From NCBI RefSeq assembly GCF_020215705.1, contig NZ_JAIWNB010000011.1, positions 1-64,000 of the forward strand: DNA of 64,000 bases, read 5' to 3'. The notes beneath the pieces were generated by a model. That model did not search any database, was not told the DNA's origin, and saw nothing but the letters and a program-made list of their open reading frames with translations. Numbering within the stretch: the stretch's first letter is position 1; the number at the start of each line of letters is the position of its first letter. Both the position numbers and the translations under genes were made by a program. This stretch comes from Nonomuraea aurantiaca. Its GTDB lineage: Bacteria > Actinomycetota > Actinomycetes > Streptosporangiales > Streptosporangiaceae. Below, piece after piece: positions 8,181 to 16,480 of this stretch.

Positions 8181-8225
8181 TCGTATCACACCTGCGCGGG
8201 CCGTCCACAGACTGTGGATCCTTCG

Positions 8226-8253
8226 GTCGTCAGGTCTTGAAGAACCTGACGAC
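8226..8253 (-). terminator. Hairpin terminator after the lipoprotein gene
   Basis: GTCGTCAGGT (8226-8235) pairs perfectly with ACCTGACGAC (8244-8253) around an eight-base loop. It lies about 95 bases after the lipoprotein stop codon and before the rplJ leader. There is no U-run. Confidence 0.55.
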
Positions 8254-8346
8254 AACCGGCGGTCTTCGGCAACGACCAGAGTACGTCCTGGCCGCCGAGT
8301 TTCCAAATCGCTCTCAGTCGGCGACGCTCTTCAGCGCCGCACCCGG

Positions 8347-9174
8347 TTAGTTGGTCGTGCCCTTCGGCAGCTCGCCGATCTGGTCGGCGGGCGGCGTCTG
8401 GATGTTGACGGCCTCGTTGAACCCCTTGAACAGCAGGGTCGCGTCGAGCGTGGCGCCTTCCTTGGCACCGTTCAGCGCGAGCTTGCGAGGCAGGCCGTCA
8501 CTGCCGACCCAGATGTCGAACTTGATGTCCTTGAGCTCGGCCAGGCCCGAGCGGGCGGCTTCCTGCTTGTCGGCCGGCAGCTGCTGCACCGCCGCGTCGA
8601 CCGGGAACGTCCCGCTGTAGTGGGTGGTGTCCACGCCGCCGACACTCTCGGTGCCGGCCGCCTTGACGTCCTGCGACGCGGTCACCATCTTGGTGACGGC
8701 CGCCAGGTCGAACTGCTGGATCTGGTCGAGGTACGTCTTGACCTGATCCGGAGCGCCGACATTGGTCAGCGGCACCTTGATCCACGGCTTCGTCGCCCCG
8801 ACGAGCTCCTTGAGCGCCTCGACCTTGACGTAGACGGCGTCGCCCTGGAGCACGGCTCGCGCCCCACCGGGCAGACCCTTACCGTCCATGTCGAGGGTGT
8901 CGAGGGTGAGGTCGACGGCCAGCTGCGGCTTGCTCTGGTAGAGCATCCGCCCCTGCACCTTGCCGTTCCCCTCCTGGGATTGCTTGACGTTGACGACGGC
9001 GTCAACGGTGTAGCTGGTGACCTCCGCGGTCTTCTGCGCGGCCTGCGTCAGCACTTCGGACGCCGCCAGCTTGACCTGGATTGGCTGCGCGGTCGTTCCA
9101 CAACCGGCAACCGCGACCGCGACCAGGGCGGCACCGGCCGCGGCGGTAGCGAGGGAAATTCTGCGCTTCAGCAT
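8347..9174 (-). CDS. LppX/LprG-like lipoprotein
   Basis: A 275-residue secreted lipoprotein. The signal peptide ends in a lipobox (VAVAGC, Cys at about residue 25). The mature part has alternating strands and helices typical of the LppX/LprAFG fold, a hydrophobic-ligand carrier of the actinobacterial envelope: SYTVDAVVNVKQSQEG, then GVDTTHYSGTFPVDAA, then FDIWVGSDGLPRKLAL. A lipoprotein gene between rplA and rplJ is also known in Streptomyces, so the context is conserved. The ATG start at 9174 gives a good signal peptide. Confidence 0.78.
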   Translation of the reverse strand: MLKRRISLATAAAGAALVAVAVAGCGTTAQPIQVKLAASEVLTQAAQKTAEVTSYTVDAVVNVKQSQEGNGKVQGRMLYQSKPQLAVDLTLDTLDMDGKGLPGGARAVLQGDAVYVKVEALKELVGATKPWIKVPLTNVGAPDQVKTYLDQIQQFDLAAVTKMVTASQDVKAAGTESVGGVDTTHYSGTFPVDAAVQQLPADKQEAARSGLAELKDIKFDIWVGSDGLPRKLALNGAKEGATLDATLLFKGFNEAVNIQTPPADQIGELPKGTTN

Positions 9175-9643
9175 GATTTGAACCCTACGTGTCGGTGTCC
9201 CGGTGATGGCGTATTCCCCTGACTTTTCAGGGAAAACCCAGGGTCTTCCCCGACCCGCGTCCCCTGGCCGCGCGCCACACTCTCTGCCTCGGCTTCTGTC
9301 GTGTGAGCCGCTCTGATCTTTCTTTTGTGTACGGCACTTCTTTTTTCGCGTACGGCACCAGGTGGGTCACGCGTCACCCGGAGTCCGAGGGTCGCCGTAC
9401 GAGATAGAGCTCGCAGACGCGCACCCCCAAGACCCGTCCCAGCAGAGCGCACGCCGCACCGGAGCCGCCGCGAAGCCGCGCCACAGCCCCCGTTGGGGGG
9501 CCGCCGCGCCCACAGCGGCGGGCGCCCGTGACGCGGAGGTCTGTGACGCGGGCGTCGATCGCTGGGGGTCTATGGCGGGTGAGGGTCTGCGACGCGGACG
9601 CCTATGGGCCGCCATGCGCACAAGGCGCCCCCCGAACACACAA
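9175..9643. other. Gene-free interval between rplA and the lipoprotein gene
   Basis: No gene is supported here. A T-rich patch at about 9310-9355 carries two direct copies of GTACGGCAC (near 9328 and 9351), possibly a promoter or binding region for the lipoprotein gene. The rest is GC-rich and featureless to the eye. Confidence 0.4.
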
Positions 9644-9671
9644 CAGCCCCCGCCGGAATCGGCGAGGGCTG
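9644..9671 (-). terminator. Terminator after rplA
   Basis: CAGCCC (9644-9649) pairs with GGGCTG (9666-9671) and CGCCG (9651-9655) with CGGCG (9660-9664), around a four-base loop with one mismatch. It lies 38 bases after the rplA stop. Confidence 0.65.
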
Positions 9672-9708
9672 TGTGGTGCGAAGAAGTGCCAGAAGAGTGG
9701 CCTTTTCG

Positions 9709-10428
9709 CTACGCGTCCAGCTCGGCAGTCAGGCCGCGGGTGGCGTTGGGGTCGACCGGGACGCCGGGGCCCATGGTCGTGGAGAAGGTGACCTTCTTCA
9801 GGTAACGACCCTTGGCGGCCGACGGCTTGAGACGGAGCACCTCGTCGAGGGCGGCGGCGTAGTTCTCGATGAGCTGGCGCTCGTCGAACGACGTCTTGCC
9901 GATGATGAAGTGCAGGTTGGCCTGCCGGTCCGTACGGAACTCGATCTTGCCGCCCTTGATCTCCGTCACGGCCTTGGCGACGTCGGGCGTCACGGTGCCG
10001 GTCTTCGGGTTGGGCATGAGGCCACGCGGGCCGAGAACGCGGCCCAGACGGCCGACCTTGCCCATGAGGTCAGGGGTGGCGACCACGGCGTCGAACTCGC
10101 TGAGCCGGTTGCCCTTGGCGATCTCGTCGATGAGCTCGTCGGCGCCGATGATGTCGGCGCCCGCCTCGCGGGCCGCCTCGGCACGGTCACCGGTCGCGAA
10201 GACCAGGACCCGGGCGGTCTTGCCGGTGCCGTGCGGGAGGTTGACCGTGCCGCGCACGATCTGGTCGGCCTTGCGAGGGTCGACGCCCAGTCGCAGCGCC
10301 ACCTCGACAGTGGCGTCGAACTTGGTGACGGACGTCTGCTTGGCCAGCTTCGCGGCCTCGACGGGCGCGTAGAGCTTGTCGTGATCGACCTTGGCCGTCG
10401 CGTCCTTGTGCGCCTTGCTGCGCTTCAT
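9709..10428 (-). CDS. rplA: 50S ribosomal protein L1
   Basis: A 239-residue protein. It shows the L1 hallmarks [20 protein letters not shown] near the N-terminus and [20 protein letters not shown] (about residues 121-140), then [19 protein letters not shown]. It binds the 23S L1 stalk and often its own mRNA. The ATG at 10428 is chosen because AAGGAGA lies seven bases upstream; the open frame extends further but without homology. It follows rplK, separated by an unusual triple hairpin repeat. Confidence 0.97.
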   Translation of the reverse strand: MKRSKAHKDATAKVDHDKLYAPVEAAKLAKQTSVTKFDATVEVALRLGVDPRKADQIVRGTVNLPHGTGKTARVLVFATGDRAEAAREAGADIIGADELIDEIAKGNRLSEFDAVVATPDLMGKVGRLGRVLGPRGLMPNPKTGTVTPDVAKAVTEIKGGKIEFRTDRQANLHFIIGKTSFDERQLIENYAAALDEVLRLKPSAAKGRYLKKVTFSTTMGPGVPVDPNATRGLTAELDA

Positions 10429-10442
10429 TTCTGTCTCCTTGT

Positions 10443-10552
10443 GGTGTGCGGGCCGGGTGCCGGCCCTCCCACTGATCGGTGTGGGTACGAGCCGGGAAAC
10501 CGGCTCTCCCACGGATCGCGGTGCGGGCCGGGGAACGGCCCTCCCGCGGATG
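10443..10552 (-). repeat. Triple hairpin repeat between rplK and rplA
   Basis: Three imperfect direct repeats of about 35-40 bases, each centred on a small hairpin. These are GGGCCG/CGGCCC (10450-10466), GAGCCGG with a GAAA loop and CCGGCTC (10489-10506), and GGGCCG/CGGCCC (10525-10541). Each hairpin is followed by CTCCC and the units are joined by GATCG-type linkers. It lies in the rplK-rplA mRNA and has no coding potential. Confidence 0.75.
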
Positions 10553-10560
10553 GGGAAGTG

Positions 10561-10992
10561 TTAGTCGGCGACGGTGATGCCCATCGACCGGGCGGTGCCG
10601 GCGATGATCTTCTCGGCCGCCGCGATGTCGTTGGCGTTGAGGTCGGGCATCTTGGTCTCAGCGATGCTGCGGAGCTGCTCGCGGCTGAGCTTGCCGACCT
10701 TCTCCTTGTGCGGGACCGCGCTGCCCTTGTCGAGGCCCAGAGCCTTCTTGATCAGCTCCGGCGCCGGGGGCGTCTTCGTGATGAAGGTGAAGCTGCGGTC
10801 TTCGAAAATGGTGATCTCAACGGGGATGATGTTGCCCCGCTGGGCCTCCGTGGCAGCGTTGTACTGCTTGACGAAGTCCATGATGTTGACGCCGTGGGGA
10901 CCGAGCGCGGTACCGACGGGCGGAGCGGGCGTGGCCTGGCCAGCGGGCAGCTGGACCTTCACCAAGGCCGCGATCTTCTTCTTTGGAGGCAT
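10561..10992 (-). CDS. rplK: 50S ribosomal protein L11
   Basis: A 143-residue protein. [20 protein letters not shown] and [17 protein letters not shown] at the N-terminus, plus the C-terminal rRNA-binding part with [15 protein letters not shown], identify L11. It binds the GTPase-associated region of 23S rRNA and is the thiopeptide target site. The ATG at 10992 is preceded by GAGAAGGA; a longer frame to 11034 lacks support. It is downstream of nusG. Confidence 0.97.
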   Translation of the reverse strand: MPPKKKIAALVKVQLPAGQATPAPPVGTALGPHGVNIMDFVKQYNAATEAQRGNIIPVEITIFEDRSFTFITKTPPAPELIKKALGLDKGSAVPHKEKVGKLSREQLRSIAETKMPDLNANDIAAAEKIIAGTARSMGITVAD

Positions 10993-11108
10993 GATCCTTC
11001 TCCGGGTCCTGAGAATGGTGTTGCAAACCCCCACGGGCGCGGGAACCCCAGAACACAGGGGTCCCCGTCTACGCGCGTGGGGACGACATATCAGCTTACG
11101 TGATCGTC

Positions 11109-11891
11109 TTAGATCTTCGAGACCTGGTTGAACGACAGCTCGACCGGGGTCTCGCGGCCGAAGATCGAGACGAGCACCTTGAGCTTCTGCGACTCGGGGC
11201 TGATCTCGCTGACCGAGGCGGGCAGGGTGGCGAACGGGCCGTCCATGACCGTCACGGACTCGCCGATCTCGAACTCGACGGTCGGGCCGGTGCTGGTCTT
11301 GGCCGAGGACTTCTTGGCTTCCTCGGTCGGCTCGGGCGCCAGCAGCTTGGCCACCTCGTCGAGGTTGAGCGGGCTCGGCTTGTTGGACAGGCCCACGAAG
11401 CCGGTCACACCGGGCGTGTTACGCACGGCGGCCCAGGACTCGTCGGTCAGCTCCATGCGCACCAGCACGTAGCCGGGCAGTACGCGCTCCTTGACCGGCA
11501 CCTTCTTACCGCTCTTGAACTCCTGGACGGTGTGCGTCGGCACCTCGACCTGGTAGATGTAGTCCTCCATGTTGAGAGACACGTTGCGGCTCTCGATGTT
11601 GGACTTCACGCGGTTTTCGTAGCCGGCGTAGGAGTGGATCACATACCACTCACCGAGCTGGCCCCGGAGCGAGCGTTTGAACTCCTCGACCGGGTCGACG
11701 TCAGGCAGGATGTCACCGTCTTCGTCGACTGCGGGAGCCTCGTCGGCGACCTCGTCCTCGTCGCTCTCGTCGCTGTCCGCGACGTCGGCGTCGAGCTCGT
11801 CGACGGTCTCCTCAGTGGCCTCAGCGGCCTCTTCCGGCTCGCCGTCCCACTCCTCGTGGGACTCGTTCGCCGGCACTGAAGATTCGGACAC
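11109..11891 (-). CDS. nusG: Transcription termination/antitermination factor NusG
   Basis: A 260-residue protein. A strongly acidic N-terminal extension (about residues 1-65), usual in actinobacteria, precedes the NGN domain ([20 protein letters not shown] and [10 protein letters not shown]). A KOW domain follows ([19 protein letters not shown]). It binds RNA polymerase and couples transcription to Rho and translation. The GTG start is at 11891. The secE-nusG-rplK-rplA order is the classic arrangement. Confidence 0.96.
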   Translation of the reverse strand: MSESSVPANESHEEWDGEPEEAAEATEETVDELDADVADSDESDEDEVADEAPAVDEDGDILPDVDPVEEFKRSLRGQLGEWYVIHSYAGYENRVKSNIESRNVSLNMEDYIYQVEVPTHTVQEFKSGKKVPVKERVLPGYVLVRMELTDESWAAVRNTPGVTGFVGLSNKPSPLNLDEVAKLLAPEPTEEAKKSSAKTSTGPTVEFEIGESVTVMDGPFATLPASVSEISPESQKLKVLVSIFGRETPVELSFNQVSKI

Positions 11892-11956
11892 GGTGGCTTT
11901 TCCTCTTTCGTCGAATCGAATGGCGACTCCGTCGGGCGACGCCGTCGGTGTCTGGA

Positions 11957-12211
11957 TCAGGCTCCACCGAAGACGCGGAGAACGGCCCAGCCGAGCGCGC
12001 TGTCGAGCCCGTACACGATCGCAACCATGATCAGAACGAATACCAGAACGACCGTGGTGTAAGTGATGAGATCCTTGCGTGTCGGCCAGATGACCTTACG
12101 CAGCTCGGTGACTACCTGCCGGTAGAAAAGGGCCGGCGAGGTGCGGGTCTTCTTCTCGCCACTAGGCTTGCCTGCGGTCTCGCCGCGCGTGTCGATCGCC
12201 ACAGTCCTCAC
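11957..12211 (-). CDS. secE: Preprotein translocase subunit SecE
   Basis: An 84-residue protein. The conserved cytoplasmic segment [19 protein letters not shown] (about residues 34-52) is followed by one membrane helix ([19 protein letters not shown]). SecE clamps SecY in the Sec channel. The GTG start at 12211 is used; a second GTG four codons in is possible. It lies 64 bases downstream of tRNA-Trp and 65 bases upstream of nusG. Confidence 0.95.
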   Translation of the reverse strand: MRTVAIDTRGETAGKPSGEKKTRTSPALFYRQVVTELRKVIWPTRKDLITYTTVVLVFVLIMVAIVYGLDSALGWAVLRVFGGA

Positions 12212-12275
12212 CTGAATCTGTCGTATCCAACGCAGTATGCGGCGCGCTTACACGCCATTGCGCGGACCGCACTCG

Positions 12276-12348
12276 CAGGGCACGAGGGACTCGAACCCCC
12301 AACCGCCGGTTTTGGAGACCGGTGCGCTACCAATTGCGCCAGTGCCCT
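12276..12348 (-). tRNA. tRNA-Trp (CCA anticodon)
   Basis: On the minus strand the acceptor stem AGGGCAC/GTGCCCT, D-arm, anticodon arm with CTCCAAA (anticodon CCA) and T-arm with GGTTCGAGTCC fold as a full cloverleaf of 73 nucleotides. The discriminator is G and no CCA is encoded. Its position just upstream of secE-nusG is conserved in actinobacteria. Confidence 0.96.
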
Positions 12349-12506
12349 ATGTCGCCAACCACACTACCCTGATCAGCTCACTGCCTGGACCGAACCGCAC
12401 GTCGACATGCGGCGGCACGACCAGGCGAAAGTGTATCGGGGGAATGCCCCTTACGTCGAACCAAACCCGATCGCCCAGGTCACGGCCCGCGTGGCAGCAT
12501 GGACCC

Positions 12507-13715
12507 ATGTCCACCCGACCTCGCATATCCGCTCGAATTTCCGCGATTTCCGAGTCCGCCACGCTGGCCGTGGACGCGAAGGCGAAGGCGATAAAGGCGG
12601 CCGGCCGCCCCGTCATCGGTTTCGGCGCCGGAGAGCCCGACTTCCCGACACCGGATTACATCGTCGAGGCGGCGGTCGCGGCGGCGCGCGATCCCCGCTT
12701 CCACAAGTACACCCCGGCCGGCGGCCTGCCGGAGCTCAAGCAGGCGATCGCCGCCAAGACGCTGCGCGACTCGGGCTACGAGGTCGAGGCGTCTCAGGTC
12801 CTGGTCACCAACGGGGGCAAGCAGGCCGTCTATGAGGCGTTCGCGACCCTGCTCGACCCGGGCGACGAGGTCCTGGTCGTGGCCCCGTACTGGACGACCT
12901 ACCCCGAGGCGATCAAGCTGGCCGGCGGCGTCCAGGTCGACGTCGTCACTGACGAGACGACCGGCTACCTCGCGAGCGTCGAGCAGCTCGAGGCGGCCCG
13001 CACGGAGCGCACCAAGGTCCTGCTGTTCGTCTCGCCGTCCAACCCGACGGGCGCCGTCTACTCGCGCGAGCAGACGGAGGCGATCGGCCGCTGGGCCGCC
13101 GACAACGGCCTCTGGATCGTCACCGACGAGATCTACGAGCATCTCGTGTACGGCGGAGCGGAGTTCACCAGCATCGCCACGGCCGTTCCCGAGCTGGCCG
13201 ACCGGGTCGTCATCGTCAACGGCGTGGCCAAGACGTACGCCATGACGGGCTGGCGGGTGGGCTGGCTGATCGGCCCGTCCGACGTGGTCAAGGCCGCGAC
13301 GAACCTCCAGTCGCACGCCACGTCCAACGTCTCGAACGTGGCCCAGATGGCCGCCCTGGCCGCCGTCTCCGGCGACCTGTCGGCCGTGGCGGAGATGCGC
13401 GAGGCGTTCGACCGGCGTCGTCAGGCGATGGTCCGGCTGCTCAACGAGATCCCCGGCGTGTTCTGCCCGGAGCCGAAGGGGGCGTTCTACGCCTATCCCT
13501 CGGTCAAGGAGCTGCTCGGCAAGGAGCTGCGCGGCCGGCGGCCGCAGTCGTCGGCCGAGCTGGCCGAGCTGATCCTGAAGGAGGCGGAGGTGGCGGTGGT
13601 TCCGGGCGAGGCGTTCGGGACGCCCGGATATTTCCGCCTTTCGTACGCCCTGGGGGATGACGACCTGGCAGAGGGCGTCAGCCGCCTCGCCAAGCTCCTC
13701 GCCGAAGCCCACTGA
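12507..13715 (+). CDS. aspC: Class I aspartate/aromatic aminotransferase
   Basis: A 402-residue PLP enzyme of fold type I. Visible hallmarks are [13 protein letters not shown] near the N-terminus, [19 protein letters not shown], the PLP-lysine region [16 protein letters not shown] and the late [14 protein letters not shown]. It exchanges amino groups between aspartate or similar amino acids and 2-oxoglutarate. The ATG at 12507 gives the standard length; the frame is open upstream across the tRNA but is not homologous. The gene is divergent from tRNA-Trp. A 35-base tandem repeat begins in its stop codon. Confidence 0.9.
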   Translation: MSTRPRISARISAISESATLAVDAKAKAIKAAGRPVIGFGAGEPDFPTPDYIVEAAVAAARDPRFHKYTPAGGLPELKQAIAAKTLRDSGYEVEASQVLVTNGGKQAVYEAFATLLDPGDEVLVVAPYWTTYPEAIKLAGGVQVDVVTDETTGYLASVEQLEAARTERTKVLLFVSPSNPTGAVYSREQTEAIGRWAADNGLWIVTDEIYEHLVYGGAEFTSIATAVPELADRVVIVNGVAKTYAMTGWRVGWLIGPSDVVKAATNLQSHATSNVSNVAQMAALAAVSGDLSAVAEMREAFDRRRQAMVRLLNEIPGVFCPEPKGAFYAYPSVKELLGKELRGRRPQSSAELAELILKEAEVAVVPGEAFGTPGYFRLSYALGDDDLAEGVSRLAKLLAEAH

Positions 13716-13817
13716 CCGCGCCGCGTCAGCCGACCGCAGAGGCCCCCTGATCGCGCCGCGCCAGCCAACCGCAGAGGCCGGATGACCGGGCCGCGGCCGT
13801 GTCAGCCGACCGCCGCG
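13713..13817. repeat. 35-bp tandem repeat between convergent genes
   Basis: Three copies start at 13713, 13748 and 13783, each opening with TGA. The first two read TGA(C/T)CGCGCCGCG(T/C)CAGCC followed by (G/A)ACCGCAGAGGCC; the third is diverged. The first TGA is the aspC stop, and the third copy runs into the 3' end of the opposing lipoprotein gene. Confidence 0.8.
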
Positions 13818-14284
13818 GCCACCTCCTCGATCTCGCGGGCCAGTCCGGGCGTGGCGCCGATGTAGACCGCGGTGCCCGGCCGTTCCAGCCACATGAAGTT
13901 GCTCAGCCCGCCCCGCGTACGCCAGCGCAGGGCGGGCTTGCCGTTGTACGCGCCCAGGCTCGACCTGCTGACCAGCGAGGCGAACCGCTCGGCGCCCCGC
14001 ACCCCGCACACCACGGCGACGAGCAACTCCTCGTCGTTCCTGCGCCACCGCACGCCCTTCACCTTGAGCCGCTCGCGCAGTGACTTGACCTGCGAGAACG
14101 AGCCCGCCCGCTCCACCCCCGCGGGCAGGTGACCGATGCCGAGATCCCCGGACCCGCAGGTCAGAGAGATGATCGTCGACCTCGCCCGGCTCGGTTCCGG
14201 CGTGGCTGTGTTCGCCTCCGGCGTGGCGGCGCTGCCGCACGCGGTGAGTACGAACACGAGGGACACCGCTGCCAGGCGTCGCAT
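13802..14284 (-). CDS. Small lipoprotein of unknown function
   Basis: A 160-residue protein with a signal peptide and lipobox (LVFVLTAC, Cys at about residue 16). The mature part has a C-terminal block, NFMWLERPGTAVYIGATPGL, shared with the next gene upstream, whose protein has IVWLERPGTGAWIRVGESL. The two are therefore diverged paralogues. The ATG at 14284 gives the signal peptide; the open frame extends further upstream. The function is not recognised. Confidence 0.7.
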   Translation of the reverse strand: MRRLAAVSLVFVLTACGSAATPEANTATPEPSRARSTIISLTCGSGDLGIGHLPAGVERAGSFSQVKSLRERLKVKGVRWRRNDEELLVAVVCGVRGAERFASLVSRSSLGAYNGKPALRWRTRGGLSNFMWLERPGTAVYIGATPGLAREIEEVAAAVG

Positions 14285-14325
14285 CAACCCCCCATGACTT
14301 GGAGTGGAAACCGCAGAAAAGGCCC

Positions 14326-14967
14326 CTAGTCTCCTACAGGAGCCTTGACCGAGGCGGCAACACGGAGCAGTTCCTCGCTCAGGGATTCGCCGACCCTGAT
14401 CCACGCTCCGGTGCCCGGACGCTCCAGCCAGACGATCATCAGGCCGCCGCCGGGATGCCTGCCGACCAGGGCGGGCCTGCCGCGGATGATGGTGTCCCTG
14501 GGCATCCGTAGCGTCGTCCGCCGCTGGTAGGTGGCCCAGTCGGCCGCCGCGGCGCCGTGCTCGACCCGCACCTCGACGAACCCGTCCCGAGCTCCCGGCC
14601 CCCTCTCAGGGGCGAATCTGGCCCAGGCACCCTGGTCGGGTTCGATCACTCCCCCGTCGGCGCGATCGAACCCGGCAGGCAGGTAGGTGAGCCAGAAGTC
14701 ATGCGAGACCACCGCGATCCGGGGCGCCGCCATGGCAGCGCTGACGGTCCGGCCCCGAACGGGCCCCGCCCGGCCCGGCGCGGCCGGAGCCGGCTGGGTC
14801 TGAGCCGGCCGAGCCTGAATCGGCGGAGGCGCCCCCACCGGCGTGCGATGGAGACGCCCGAAACCCGAAGAGAACAGCCCATAGATGATCGAAACGGTGA
14901 CCCCGAGTGCGAGGAACGCCAGCATCGCGCGCAGCGCCTGTCCGCCGGTCCCGCCCTCAGGCCTCAT
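14326..14967 (-). CDS. Membrane-anchored secreted protein, paralogue of the neighbouring lipoprotein
   Basis: A 213-residue protein with one N-terminal membrane segment (about residues 12-32), a Pro/Ala/Gln-rich linker (about 40-70) and an extracytoplasmic domain. That domain ends with the WLERPGTGAWIRVGESL block also seen in the downstream lipoprotein. The pair arose by duplication; one kept a membrane anchor and the other a lipobox. The function is unknown. The ATG start is at 14967. Confidence 0.65.
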   Translation of the reverse strand: MRPEGGTGGQALRAMLAFLALGVTVSIIYGLFSSGFGRLHRTPVGAPPPIQARPAQTQPAPAAPGRAGPVRGRTVSAAMAAPRIAVVSHDFWLTYLPAGFDRADGGVIEPDQGAWARFAPERGPGARDGFVEVRVEHGAAAADWATYQRRTTLRMPRDTIIRGRPALVGRHPGGGLMIVWLERPGTGAWIRVGESLSEELLRVAASVKAPVGD

Positions 14968-15008
14968 GCACGGTAGATCCCCGGTCTGATCTCACCCGTA
15001 CCCCCTGA

Positions 15009-15920
15009 TCACTTGACGGGTTCGATCCCTTCGGCGATCTTCTTCAATTCGACCGCCGCGTCGACCTTTTTCGCATAGTCCGGGCTGATAAACACCTCGA
15101 CCGCCAGCCCCTTGCGCAGCGTCCAGCCAATGGTGCTCGTGGAACCCTCAGAGTTGTCGGTGGTGTCGGAGGCGACTTCTCCGCCTTCGGTGACATCCGC
15201 GAGGTAAGCCTCCTTGCCCCTGATATCAACAGTTTTAGCGCCCTCTTCAGAGAACCTCACCAACCGCTGCGCGACCTGCTTGGTCGCCTCACCCGCGAAC
15301 ACGACGACCTGAACGGCGTAGTAGCCCTCTGGCTGCCCAGGCTCGACGAAAGTGGTGGTGTAGCTGGTTTTGCCGAAGCCGTTCTTGCCCGACCATTTAC
15401 CCCATTCGAGCCCGTCGGGCAGGTAGCCGACGTGGATGCCGCCGAGCTTCCTGCCGTCGCCCAGATCACCGAGATCCTGCGGTACCGAGGGTTCCCGGCC
15501 GACGGTGAGCTGGACGTTCGTCCCCATCGTCACTTCCTGACCGGCGGCGGGGGCCTGGACGCGTACCGAACCCGTGTCGGTGGCCGTCTCCGGATCCTCC
15601 ACGACCAGTCCCGCCTGCTTCAGCGTCTGGACCGCCTCGGCGACGGGCTTGCCGACGACGTCCGGGACGACCACCAAGTCCATCACGGCCTGGTCCTGGC
15701 CGGTGGCCGCGTGCTGGGCCTTGGGGGGCTCCCCCGAGTTGATCAGTGCCGGCACGGTCACGGCGACCAGGGCGGTGGCGAGGGCGGCGCCGGCCGTACG
15801 GAATCTGAGCACGCGCGCGCGGTGACGGCGGCGCACATCCCTGCCGAGCGTCGGCCCGGGGTGCACGCCGGCGACGTGCGCGGCCATGGCGTCGGCGATG
15901 GCTTCTTCTTCGGTCTTCAT
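15009..15920 (-). CDS. PASTA-domain membrane protein, putative partner of the upstream sigma factor
   Basis: A 303-residue protein. It has a basic cytoplasmic N-terminus (about residues 1-40), one membrane segment (about 42-60) and one PASTA domain (VPDVVGKPVAEAVQTLKQAG, about 84-145). A C-terminal extracytoplasmic domain of unknown fold follows. Its start overlaps the stop of the ECF sigma gene (ATGA, 15917-15920), the usual layout for a sigma factor and its membrane regulator. PASTA domains bind muropeptides or beta-lactams in PknB-type kinases, so cell-wall sensing is plausible but inferred. No ZAS zinc motif is visible. Confidence 0.72.
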   Translation of the reverse strand: MKTEEEAIADAMAAHVAGVHPGPTLGRDVRRRHRARVLRFRTAGAALATALVAVTVPALINSGEPPKAQHAATGQDQAVMDLVVVPDVVGKPVAEAVQTLKQAGLVVEDPETATDTGSVRVQAPAAGQEVTMGTNVQLTVGREPSVPQDLGDLGDGRKLGGIHVGYLPDGLEWGKWSGKNGFGKTSYTTTFVEPGQPEGYYAVQVVVFAGEATKQVAQRLVRFSEEGAKTVDIRGKEAYLADVTEGGEVASDTTDNSEGSTSTIGWTLRKGLAVEVFISPDYAKKVDAAVELKKIAEGIEPVK

Positions 15921-16417
15921 CGGATCGCTCCTTCTGCGACGGTCATGCGTTCGCGGATCTTGGCGAGGCCCCGGGCCGCCTGGCTCTTCACCGTGCCGAG
16001 CGAGCAGCCGAGCAGCGACGCGGTGGCCGACTCCGACTGGTCCTCCCAGTAGCGCAGGACGATCACGGCCCGCATCTTCGGCGGCAGCCTGCGCAACTCC
16101 TCGATGAGCGTGTCGCGCAGGTCCAGGTCGGGCGATTTCGCGGCGGTGTCGGGCGGGCGGGCGAAGGTGATCTCCTGCACGACGCGCCGCCGCCGAGCCC
16201 GGCTGATCGCCGCGTTGACGAGGACCTTGCGCGCGTACGCCTCGGGGTTGTCGTGCCGGATCCGGGGCCAGTGCCGGTAGACCTTCTCCAGAGCGTGCTG
16301 GACCAGGTCCTCGGCGTCGTGGTGGGTGGCTCCGCAGACCAGGATCGCGGTGCGAAGCAACGAGGTACTGCGGGCGGCAAGGAACTCGTCGAATGCCGTT
16401 TCGTCTTCATCCGTCAT
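15917..16417 (-). CDS. ECF sigma factor, SigE-like actinobacterial family
   Basis: A 166-residue sigma factor. Region 2 (about residues 10-75) has the pattern DAEDLVQHALEKVYRHW, and region 4 (about 105-155) has LPPKMRAVIVLRYWEDQSES and LGCSLGTVKSQAARGLAKIR. Such proteins direct RNA polymerase to stress regulons. The ATG at 16417 has GGGGAC upstream; a longer frame is shadow sequence. It is coupled to the PASTA membrane protein and divergent from the adenosine deaminase gene. Confidence 0.88.
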   Translation of the reverse strand: MTDEDETAFDEFLAARSTSLLRTAILVCGATHHDAEDLVQHALEKVYRHWPRIRHDNPEAYARKVLVNAAISRARRRRVVQEITFARPPDTAAKSPDLDLRDTLIEELRRLPPKMRAVIVLRYWEDQSESATASLLGCSLGTVKSQAARGLAKIRERMTVAEGAIR

Positions 16418-16480
16418 GAGCAGGGGTCCCCTTTCGCCCCTCCCAACGCACGAACGGGCATACAGGTTGAGTGGCAAGAT

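Noticed and set aside
9328-9360. Two GTACGGCAC direct repeats upstream of the lipoprotein gene as a regulator site
   Set aside because: Two short copies in one intergenic stretch without symmetry or known consensus are not enough to call an operator; left as a remark in the interval entry.
12237-12506. Upstream extension of the aminotransferase frame
   Set aside because: It runs across the tRNA-Trp gene and the spacer and is not homologous to the family; the ATG at 12507 gives the standard N-terminus.
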